Positions 15,501 to 24,660 of a DNA stretch of 25,383 nucleotides are shown piece by piece. Positions within the stretch are counted from its first letter, which is position 1; the number at the start of each line of letters is the position of its first letter. The position numbers were made by a program, and so were the translations under genes. The stretch is from contig MVAQ01000275.1 of NCBI GenBank assembly GCA_014825775.1, positions 1 through 25,383 of the forward strand, read 5' to 3'. Origin of the DNA: Krasilnikovozyma curviuscula. Taxonomy: Eukaryota; Basidiomycota; Tremellomycetes; Cystofilobasidiales; Mrakiaceae. A model generated the notes under the pieces. That model had not been told where the DNA came from. It made no database searches and saw nothing but the letters and a program-made list of their open reading frames with translations.

Positions 15501-15803
15501 GAGGGAAAGCACAAGGTCAGTTGAGTGATATCCCCACCACAGACACCTTTAGCACTCACAGAATACCACCAAATGCTGAAATTGTCGAAATGCAATAAAG
15601 AGATTAGTCGTGCGAAAGGGAAGAAGAAGACTTCCCACTCTTACCTGCAAAACCAGCGATCAAAAAGCCTGTGGAGAAGAAAGAGGATTTTTTAAGTACG
15701 AAAGATAGAACTCAGCACGATGATTAGGGAAGATCAACATACCGACGACACTAGATCCATGTTGGATACCTGCCCCTGCTGCTGCTGAAGGACCTCCTGC
15801 CAT
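12593..15803 (-). CDS. MFS sugar (hexose) transporter, 22 exons with a microexon run
   Basis: Plasma-membrane sugar/H+ symporter or facilitator of the HXT-like branch of the major facilitator superfamily; substrate unknown. Exons (minus): 15743-15803, 15645-15668, 15560-15575, 15478-15492, 15383-15396, 15303-15310, 15213-15236, 15015-15125, 14860-14950, 14676-14773, 14521-14590, 14365-14436, 14015-14299, 13912-13930, 13759-13834, 13552-13678, 13395-13485, 13311-13333, 13183-13246, 13078-13096, 12875-13016, 12593-12807; 1665 nt, 554 aa, typical length with 12 membrane segments. Motifs: FGYDTGTIGG (35-44), ADILGRRMG (101-109), PESPRYL (219-225), QQLTGINFIFYFG (299-311), DRVGRRPLLF (346-355), and PEVKGLS (483-489), where the family norm is PETKGLS. 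The cytoplasmic tail is His-rich (DHGHHEKK, EHHDH). Donor GTTGGT after exon 10 is off-consensus. All phases agree, and omitting the 8-nt exon brings an early stop. Family firm. Confidence 0.93.
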
Positions 15804-16756
15804 TGTTGATGTTGCTGCTGCTGTTCGATGTGTTGGGGCTAAGTGGGATGTTTATTAGTGGGGCTTCAATGGAGGACCAGAGTCGAAGATCTTCCCCCTC
15901 TTTATACTTTCCAGGCTAAAAAAAGTTTTCTGAGGGGCAAAAAACAAACAAAGGGCAGTTGCAAGTGGCACCATGCGAGTTTGCAGGTCACGAGCAGCTG
16001 GACGGCGGCTAGCCGAAGCCAAATGCCGGTCCTCTTTGTCACTCACTCAGCCACACGAGGAGAAGCTCTGCGCGGGGGCCAGAGGCAGGTAACGAGACCC
16101 GGTTAACAGTTTAGCGTGGGAGCCAAGTCCCAAGCCACCGAACCCTCCACAACTTCCGTGCCCCAAAATAACGCAGGCACAAATGCCGGACGGTGACCAT
16201 TATGAAGTAACTCGGATCCAGACACATGGAAACAAATGCGAGGGAAGCATGTTGCAACTGCAACAGATAAACATGCCACCCATATGATGCCTTCACGGTA
16301 CTCTCCCCAAGCTCCTGCCGTCTCTTCCTCCTATTGAGGAAATTACAAATGTACGTACTCTCTCGTCCCATGATATAAGCTTGTTTCGATAGACTTTTCA
16401 TGTCGGAAAGCCACACCAAAAATGATCGACCTGAGACACCGGCTCCCCGGAACGACTCTGCGCAAACCAAGGGTCCAGATCCTCACGCGTTCAACTTCCT
16501 ACCATCGCGTATACGATGTGTTGTGTCACACAAAAGAAAGATAAAAGAAAAAGAAAAAGAAAAAGAAAAAGTTCTGAGGGGTTTTTATACTGACTCAGTC
16601 CTGCTTGCAAATTGTCGATCCGATCACTTTGCAGCCCCACCGAGCGAGTAATTTGATTTCGATCGTTCACAAAGGAGCAACGGGAAGAAAAACCTGTAGA
16701 ACTTTTTATAATGTACAACGAGGGAAAACAGACATAATAAAACTTCAACTATACAA
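15804..16756. other. Transporter promoter region and 3' region of the Zn2Cys6 gene
   Basis: About 950 bp between two minus-strand genes. It must hold the transporter promoter. GCGGGG at about 16071-16076 resembles the core of a Mig1-type glucose-repressor site, but lacks the AT-rich flank expected of a good site, so it is only a weak hint. An AAAAAG tandem repeat lies at 16543-16571. No gene is supported. Confidence 0.45.
16543..16571 (+). repeat. AAAAAG tandem hexanucleotide repeat
   Basis: AAAAG followed by four exact copies of AAAAAG, in the intergenic region upstream of the sugar transporter gene. It is a simple microsatellite and probably variable between strains. Confidence 0.9.
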
Positions 16757-19700
16757 TTACAACTGCCCATTGCTGCCACTGTAACCTCCACCAAAACCCC
16801 AAAACACGTCGTTGTTACCTCCTAGAGACGTGCTCTCTATCGAGTTCATCATAAAGTTGTCGAACTCATCTACTCCGGCTTGAGTGGGTGCCTGCATATC
16901 GAAATCCGCCAAATTGAAGCTCGTAGCAGGCACCTCGATGGCTGGTTGAGTTGGGAGTTGTTGCGGTGTTGCCTGCTGCTGTTGTTGTTGTTGCTGTTGC
17001 TGGAGTTGCTGATGAAGAAGCGAAGATGTAGAAGTGGTGATGGGGAAAGTACCGTACTGGTTCAAGTTGCCGTTAGTACCACCAAGGGACAGCGGCGCGT
17101 TGAGAGTGGTGTAAGGATTATTGTTGCTGCTGCTGTCGTTACCGACGATGGCCCTTTGGTACTGATTCAAAAAGTTCTGACCGGCAATAACGGTGGGTGA
17201 GAGGATCGGGTTATCATCAAGAGGTGCTGCAGGTGGAAAAGCGAATGAGAGGTCGAACGACTGATTTCTCTTGCTACCAACCCCAGGTGATTGGAGGGAA
17301 GGACGAAGGGCTGATGAAGTATGACTTGAGGAAAGCGAAGAAGAGGTAGAATACGACGAGGGAATGCCGCTGATTGGAATTGACGATGAGCTGGCATACG
17401 AGCGACTTGTGGGGCGTGGTGGGATTGGGACGGACGCTGACGACGTGGGTGGTATTTGTACTGGATAGACGAATTCTTTTTTTACTTGAACGGCCGAATG
17501 ACGCTGCTGTTGCTGTTGCTGTAAATCTAGTGGTACGACTTCTGGTTGATTCCGAAGAGTGCTATGGAATTGTCTGAAGCGGGATTCTTCCGCCAGAAGA
17601 GCTTGGACCAGGGTCAGTCCTCGTTTGCCATACGCGTAATTCATGCCATTCTTGGGGAATGCATTGAGGAGTTCTTTGACTTCATTCCGACGGGCTTCGC
17701 GTTCGAACTCAGGGAGGTTGGAAGGCGAGTGGAGGAGGTTGATGGCGAGGATGACTGTGGCACCGAGAGTATGAAGAGCGATGGCCCTGTCACAGAGATT
17801 CAATTGCATCAGAAACGAATAATCAAACTTTTCGAATTGTGATTGACTCACCAGTTCCTATCGTAGTAAGGAGGAGCCTCCTTTTTCATCTCTGTCAAGA
17901 TGTCCCTCGCAGCCTCGACGCAAACTGTCCGACTCCTCTCAAAGACCTTCCCTTCAACCCCAAAGCTCTTAGCAAACATCGCTCGATTAGCCAGTATCCT
18001 TTTGTTGTTGAGACTCAGCGCCCACAGACGTCTTGCCCACCCGATATATGGTAAACGAGCCAACAAGTCTGGTGCAACGGTTTTCTTGGGGTCGAAGAAG
18101 GGGACAGGGTCAAAGAAAGTGTCAAGAGATTTCTCATATTCCATGAGAGTAGAGTGCCTGTCCGTTTCAGATTGGGAGTAATAGTCCTTGAGGATGAAAG
18201 CGAGACGGCCCATCGCTGTGAAATAATAGTCCACAAGTTAGCAGAGGGTGGCGGAGGCAAGTGGTGTTTACTACTCACACAGATGGTTGGAGGTGAGGGT
18301 CGGTTCGTGAGGTGGCTTGACATAGATGATTTCTGCACCTACGAGATCTTCATCGTCGATGTTCATTGGGACGGAAGTGAAGGACGCTCGTGAAATGACG
18401 GCGTTAGGTTCCCTCGACTGGATTGACAACCTGAGAAGTTTATTGGAATGATTTAGAACAGACGAAACAAAGAAGTCGAAGATGATAAAGCCTCACCATT
18501 CATTGATAATCAAACTGAACCAAACCCTCCTCGCAACTTCTCTTCGAATCAAACCAGGGCTAGCAACCACATGATTAGCCTCTATCCCATGCGCTTGGCA
18601 TTTACTGCCAGGCTGCCGATGAGGTTCGCAGTAAGGTTCTTCACCAAGGCGATGGATGTTCAATGTCTGGGCAATGCGGAGCACGGTTGCCATGAGTGCG
18701 GCGTGCAGGGATGACTGGCCCCAGTTGTTGAGGACAAGAGTCAGGACGCAGACGGTCTGAATACTTTATTACGAAGTATTAGTATGTTGTAAAATGAAAG
18801 GGCAGTTGTAGAGAGAAAAAGGACGAACGTAGCAAGTTGATGGGAGGCCATGAAGTTGGCTTTCGAAAGTGCGTCCAACGATGCATTCAACCACAGTCTA
18901 GGAAGTTCTTCCAGTTCCTCTGAAATGAAAATTAGACCTGAGTTAGAGCCAAAAGGCCAATTGGAGCATTGTCATTGACGAACTCACCTGCTGAGAACCC
19001 AAACGCCAAACAGCTCTCAGGGAAATATGTCATACTCGCACAGAGCATGCTAAAGTACAATGCCAACCACCCGTAACCAACCTGGTTCTCACTTAACGCA
19101 CTTCTCAGCGCCCAATACGTGTTGTGTTGTTTCCTGTTTGTTGATTTCAAGCACGGAGAGAAACTACGTCAACAAATGCCCAGACGACAGCAATAGCAAA
19201 AACAATGTCACTTACCTGAACGTAGGAGCGTGGATGGCACAGTGGATCCAGCAAGTTTGGAAGGACTGTTCGATGAGGAAGTTGCATCTCTGCAGCGGCG
19301 GGATGAGCTGGTGCAGTGATGTGAAGGAAGGAACTGAAGAGGAGGTTCCGTCAGCTGTGGGTGGAACCGTCCTTGGGCTGAATGGGAATGAAGGAATGAA
19401 TGAACTTGACTATACGACACAAACAAAACAAGCCCACAAAAGGTCAGTGCCCAAGTTCTGCCATACACCCCTTTGGCTGAAGCGGATATCATACGGGTTG
19501 AAGAAAAAAAACTCACTGGTATCGCCGATGCATTGAATGATTCACCACCACCAACCCAGATATCATCGTCGTCCGCAACCTCGTCCGCTTTCAGACCCAT
19601 TGCCAGCAAGTCTATCCCATTGACCAGCTGCTCCAAGTCAGATCCGCCCGTCGCTGTCGCAATGGCCGTTGCTGGAGAGTTGGCATTTGTGTGATTGGAT

Positions 19701-20553
19701 GTGGATTCGGGGGATTGTGAGCTGTTGAAGGGTGGTGACCGTGAGGGTGCTTTGAAGGGTGAAGATGTCTTGTTGGATAAACTCGAGGTTGAGGAGCCAC
19801 CACCCGCCGCCCGCTGCTGCTGCTGTTCCACTAAGTGTTCGAGATCTTCGATTCGTTGACGAAGAAGAGCATTGTCCAGCATCAACTCATCTCGAGAAAG
19901 GGGAACCTGAGCATCGTCATTCCCACTGGTTAATGAAAGAGACAATATGTTCGTCAGCAAACAAAAAAAAACTGTGGTCCAGTACCATAGGTTGAAGTCA
20001 TCCTCCTGAGAAAGCTTACCTTCGTATTCGACCTTTCACCAGAACAGTCTCTCTCTCTGTAGGAAGAAGTCAGCACATACCTCGTTAGAATCCAATATCA
20101 CTTTCACCGACGAACTCGCCGCACTGCGGCAGACGGAGCGCCAGGACTCACCACAGAGGTCTCCTCGCCCTCTCTTTAAACACTGCAAACAGGGAACCTC
20201 TCTATTACACCGTGACTTCCTCCTCGTGCATTCAGTGCAGCTCAATGGAGGGCGCTGCGTCGACCTGAAGGCAGTACCGTCTGTTGATGAATTGACGTTG
20301 CTAGCTCCAGACTCAGACTTCGATAGAGAAAGGAGCCAGAAAGGGGGTCAACACACATGAGAGTCAAATAAGAAATGTTTAGAGGCATACAGTAGAGGTT
20401 TTGGGCATTGCTACTGAGGCATGCAGCAGCAGAAGAACGGTGTTGAACGTCAGGAATGGAGGGTTCGATTCTACCCGATAATTCAATCAAGCGAGAAGCA
20501 GCCGAGTGAGAGCATTTTTCGCATGATTGGACTGAATTGGGCATTTTTCTCAT
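16757..20553 (-). CDS. Zn2Cys6 fungal transcription factor with Gln-rich C-terminus
   Basis: Nuclear sequence-specific regulator; targets unknown. Exons (minus): 20391-20553 (uncertain), 20152-20280, 20020-20056, 19517-19925, 19216-19409, 18988-19133, 18829-18919, 18497-18763, 18279-18430, 17852-18215, 16757-17786; 2982 nt, about 993 aa. The binuclear zinc cluster is C69-x2-C72-x6-C79-x5-C85-x2-C88-x8-C97, preceded by RPPLS. A predicted coiled coil (DELMLDNALLRQRIEDLEHL) follows after about 20 residues, then a Ser-rich linker, then the fungal-specific middle homology region (about 265-720; LQRCNFLIEQSF, HAPTFR, VLTLVLNNWGQ, SREPNAVI). The C-terminus is Ser/Gln-rich with a 10-Gln run and ends in an acidic, aromatic stretch (FNLADFDMQAP, NDVFWGFGGG) typical of activation domains. 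Two junctions are unusual: donor GTTCGT at 18828 with acceptor AATAAAG. The first exon and start codon (20553) are the weakest part; phases fit, but another start is possible. Confidence 0.88.
16973..17002 (-). repeat. Poly-glutamine codon repeat in the Zn2Cys6 factor
   Basis: Ten consecutive Gln codons (mixed CAG and CAA) within the C-terminal region, flanked by further Gln-rich stretches. A second, six-Gln run lies near 17500-17522. The codon mixing argues against a recent pure CAG expansion. Confidence 0.9.
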
Positions 20554-21663
20554 ACTTGCAAAGATATTTACAGGTCAGGGTATGTGGATGGTAAGTTTCT
20601 CAAAAAAAAGAGGAAATAATCGAAAAAGAGTGAAAACTACGGCGTCTCAACATTGTGACAGAGATTGAAACCGAATTTCTCACTCTATGAAACAAAACCA
20701 TACCCGATGTCATTGAAGCATCTGGAAACTTACTTTAGAGAGAGATTTGGCCCTCTCGTTGCTCTGAGAGGACCCACTTGGTCGAAGTGTAAACAAAGAC
20801 GCTATCTCCTTTCACACACCGAGAAGGTCGCTCAAACGTGTTAGTTTACGGAAGGTATTTATTTTAAAGACGCTTTGGATGATTCCTTGTACAACAACTT
20901 TCCAGTGGTTCGTGTCGCTCCTGAAACAATCAGTCACTATCAATAGGTGCCCGGTATCGATCTGTCGACCAGCGCGCTGCCCAGTACATCCCTCTACCCA
21001 CAAGCCCAAGGTCGGCATGGACTCATGCTTCTATATAAATTATATCATAAGCGTCAGCATGAGAACCATCGAGTAGGCCCGGATATACGTACCAGCTGTC
21101 AGTAAATTCGTATAAACTCCTTGACTGTGCAATGGAGCTTCGCGCTATGAGAACTAGACGGTGAAAGTAAATCAGACGACCCACCAAAATATCACAATTA
21201 CTCTAGAAGTGGTCTCATTGTAAAGCTGCTCGTGTTTTGTACACTTGCCTGCTACCTTAGTGAGCCCTTTTCTCGAATTCGACGTGAGTTAGCTTGGGTT
21301 TTCAGGCTGGCTTTGCATGCCCGCCTATGCCTGTCTTTGGGTCGTGCTGAGCATTGTCCTGACTTGATTCTGCACTTGCTATCTTATCTTCTGAAACTGT
21401 AGTTAGGCTTACTGAGGAGCAAGGAGACCAGTCCAGGGGAGGCCGTTGTTACTTTTCACTGCAGCAATAACTTAAAACTCCCTCTAGACATTTCCTGGCA
21501 CTAAACCGACCTGGAAGTTCCTCTTGGTAGTCTGCCCTGAAAACTCAGTGAATCTGAGCTTGCAGACTCAAAATCATCCCATCAACCTGACCTTTCCCGA
21601 CGCCATCGAAGGAGGTTGCATACTCCCGTCGGACGCCAGCCTGGCTCTTATCTTCAAGATCGC
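20554..21663. other. Divergent intergenic promoter region
   Basis: About 1.1 kb between the start of the minus-strand Zn2Cys6 gene and the start of the plus-strand SIM-motif gene, so it should carry both promoters. An AT-rich TATATAAATTATATC element lies at about 21031-21046. Open frames are short, without recognisable products; I see no RNA gene or repeat. The N-terminal exon of the Zn2Cys6 factor could extend into or start within its left edge. Confidence 0.45.
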
Positions 21664-23757
21664 ATGTCCAGCTTGCCTTCGAAGGACTTATTCAACAATC
21701 TGCAAACATTTATATCCCTCTTTCAACCTCAGCGCGCCCCTTGGGAGTCTTCGTGGTCATCGTTGTCTTCAACAAGCGAGTCCATGAACAGCTCTGCTGC
21801 TAGCACCTCCTATACAGGAAGCTACTTGGTAATTGATCTAACTAAATCTGATGACGATGAGATCATTGCCTCGCGGTCGCCCAAGGTGGACATCAAGGGT
21901 AAAGGGAAGGCGCGACAATCGCGTCAATCGTCCACGTCGTCTGATGAACTACGGATAACAAAGAAACGGCGGCTGGACTTCAATGCCTCGTCTGCACCAT
22001 ATGTTCGTTTATCATTCATTCTGGTATTTGAAAATGATGAGAAAGCTTGCTGACATGACCGCTGACACGGTCTTCCTCGTTACCCTCAGCATCACTTGAA
22101 GAAACCTCCGCTATCGGCACTTCTTACTCCTCCTTTGGATATTGTTGTTAAGCAATCGAATTCATCATTTTCGAATTCTGCCACGCCATTCTCTGCGCAG
22201 AAGCTACACCACCGTTTGCCCAACAGTTCACATTCCCGACACTCCATATCCAAATTAAAGACGTATGGATCTGTTGCACCCCGAGCAGCGGTACAAGAGC
22301 ACTGTACATGTTTTGGAGATGATGAGATTGAGGATGGATTTGATGCAGAGGACGAAGAAGAAGAAGAGTTGACGGCGATCTTTGACGTGATTGAGAAGTA
22401 TGCGCGAGAGCAGAAGGCGTGGAAGGCTGCACCATCTCAAGTAAGTTCACTATTAGTCATATGAAACTCCATTTACTTGCTGATTCGTTCACATGGGTGA
22501 ACTGTGTTGTTGCTTAACACTGCAGGTAGTGGCACCCGATGCTGAGAGATCTCGAGACGACAGTGACAGCAATTGTCTTTTGGGGGAAGATACCCAGATT
22601 TCCAACGGTCATCATGGACAGACACCAAGAAGCAATCTAGGCTCCCAGCCACTTTCAGAACTCCCGATACCAACCAGCAATTTGCCCATACAAGCGGGCT
22701 CAAACACACCTAAGCTCACTACGAAACCATCAAAGCCTCAGCAGCTGCACCACGCCTCTTCCCTCTCACATTGCTCTTTCGCGTCATTTTCAAACTTTTC
22801 TCATCCCCCCGCTATTCCACTAGTACAGTCTCCTATAATTGTTGACCTACCCCTGCGCTTCGAATCACTCTCATCTTCAGATGAATCTAGTGTCAAGCTC
22901 CCACCACATCATCGTCCTCGGCGCCAGATAAAAAGTACCTGCATTGTATCAGCACCGCTTCCTTTCGTCGTGAAACCCAAGCAATTACAACGCCAAACCT
23001 CAAAAGCCTCATCTTCTGTCAACTTTATTGAGCCCAAGCCTCTCGAAAACATCGCCGACTCAAAATATTACGCAGCATCCATCTCATCATCCAACACCGA
23101 TTCTCACCTTGCGGTTCCTCTTGATTGGACCGTCCCGCTGACCAATCGCCAGCGATTCGTATCCTTCAGAGGCGATCGCGCAGATGTAGAGAGCAGCGAT
23201 CCGATGCAGGACCTGGACAAGAGGGACTGCTTAGAGAGGAGGTTCAGATGGAGGGATGAGATCGTGTTAGATACGAATGGAGTGAGTATAAAACTGTTGC
23301 TGATCGCAAATTCCAAGACATATTTGAGGCTGCTGTTGACTTTTTGTTTCTCGTCTTTCGGTAAGGTCAAGAACGCGCAGAAGACAATGATGGTAATGTG
23401 GAACCATTGGATTCAGAAGGTAAGTCTTGCTTTCTATTGGGTTTAGGATTTGCACTGACTCGCTTTCTCTGGCTGCCCTGTACTCCGCCCACGACAACAG
23501 CGCGGGTGGGTAATTTTCGGCGGCTCCCGGCTGTACATGTTTCCTTTCAATCCTTTTTGACTCCTTATTCGTTTTTCTACTACCTTCATTGCCATTCCCC
23601 CCCAGACCTATGCAGCGACACACGGCCGAAGTACACCTTACCCTCTTCCTCCACCGCTATCAAAACGAAATCATCTCGTGGGATCTACGAAAAGAACTGT
23701 CATTCCATCTTCTCGTACGTCTTCAATGCTCGTCCCCTCTCGAAGAAGTTGAACTAA
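21664..23757 (+). CDS. Unrecognised disordered protein with two SUMO-interaction-like motifs
   Basis: I do not recognise this family. Exons: 21664-22002, 22090-22440, 22526-23285, 23366-23419, 23606-23757; about 551 aa. The first three exons are well supported (phase 0 junctions, donors GTTCGT and GTAAGT). The protein is Ser/Pro-rich, with VIDLTKSDDDE at 56-66, a basic KKRRLDF stretch (nuclear localisation-like, about 97), an acidic run at about 188-206 (DAEDEEEEELTAIFDVIEKY), and SPIIVDL at 332-338 followed by SSSDESS. The hydrophobic-core-plus-acidic/Ser pattern is that of SUMO-interacting motifs, known from SUMO-targeted ligases and DNA-repair scaffolds. No RING, helicase or nuclease motif is visible. 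The exon 3/4 junction is a choice: the consensus donor GTGAGT at 23282 gives an odd continuation, whereas GTATAA at 23286 opens an acidic exon (ERAEDNDGNVEPLDSE). The stop could then be at 23757 or 23718. A nuclear, SUMO-linked role is inference. Confidence 0.65.
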
Positions 23758-24107
23758 AAGCTCGTGCGGGAACCAGAATCTACTTTCCAGAGAGCTGATT
23801 GATATGGGCATTCTACAGCGCGTGTCGATGAAGTTCAGTGAGAGGGTTGCACTCGCTGAACACAGCCAGGCTTCAATGTTCTAGAGAGAGAGCACCGAAT
23901 AGTGCACGAAATGGAGGATCTGTGGATGAGGGCGTTCGTCTGGGGGTGCGTGTGGTGCTGAGAATGACTAGCTCACTTGCTGACTTGGTAAATTATGAGT
24001 AAATTGATACCATGCAATCTAGTGGTATCACCTGTGTCTGCTGAACTGCTGCTTTTCTCAGATTGCTTGCAAACAAAGTAACCGCTTGTTCATTTCCTGG
24101 TTCGCTT
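23758..24107. other. Convergent intergenic region
   Basis: About 350 bp between the stop of the plus-strand SIM-motif gene and the stop of the minus-strand NTF2-like gene. It should contain both transcript ends. A 69-codon frame crosses into it from 23589 but is an overlap of the preceding gene's last exon. I see nothing else. Confidence 0.5.
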
Positions 24108-24660
24108 CTAACTGTTTTTCGCTATCACATCGTTCAGCAGCCCAGAATCGAGGTAGGCGCGTATCTTGACGACCTTCAACTGATCGTTGAACTCCATTAC
24201 CCACGTTGAACTGGGACAGATGAAGCAAGAAGAAAAGTTTTCAGCTGCTGTCGATAACGAACAGAAGCGTTACATGCTCACAAGTGGTCATAAACTTTCC
24301 CTTCCTTCGCAGTCAGCCCTTCCTGCCTCATCTCCAGTATAGCCGTCCTCCCAGATACTATCTGATTGAACACTGTCACCTTTGGCACAGGTTTGATACA
24401 CGGCTGTAGCTTCCCAAACGCGTGATAGAACTCTGCTTTCGTCTGACCACAATGCGCAACGTCAGAGTTTTTCGCGATGAAGAGGTGTTAGTCGCATGAC
24501 ATACAACGAATCCTCCGGAAAGCGTATTCGGTGAACCAGGATAAGGGTTGTTGATGAATGCGAGGACGTTGTCGTCGACGTGCGGTATGATCGAGTAGAG
24601 GTCGCCATCTGTCATCGGGGTAATGATCTGGATTATCTGCTGTTCGAAGGGAGTTGCCAT
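24108..24660 (-). CDS. Small NTF2/SnoaL-like protein
   Basis: Exons (minus): 24505-24660, 24282-24442, 24108-24210; 420 nt, 139 aa. The introns are 62 nt (GTATGT ... GTGGTCAG) and 71 nt (GTGAGC ... CTGTCCCAG), and the phases add up exactly. Features fit an NTF2-like alpha+beta fold of the SnoaL type: an N-terminal helix followed by hydrophobic/acidic strands (IIPHVDDNVLAFINNP), TKAEFYHAFGKL in the middle, then successive strands KVTVFNQIVSGRTAILEMR, GKVYDHFSTWVMEFND and LKVVKIRAYLDS, the last containing the R-x-Y-x-D pattern common in this fold. Length (about 130-140) is normal for a single domain. There is no signal peptide or membrane segment. Such proteins range from enzymes to binding proteins, so no substrate is claimed. 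The start is the only ATG before the upstream non-coding sequence. Gene model strong; fold assignment moderate. Confidence 0.8.

Noticed and set aside
16071..16076. GCGGGG as a Mig1-type glucose-repression site upstream of the transporter
   Set aside because: Only the GC core is present, with GC-rich rather than AT-rich flanks; too short to be meaningful alone.
16880..17200. Leu-rich plus-strand open frame that could look like a membrane protein
   Set aside because: Its Leu run is the antisense of the poly-Gln codons of the Zn2Cys6 factor.
22148..22450. Minus-strand open frame of 100 codons
   Set aside because: Shadow of exon 2 of the plus-strand SIM-motif gene; starts and ends without splice or motif support.
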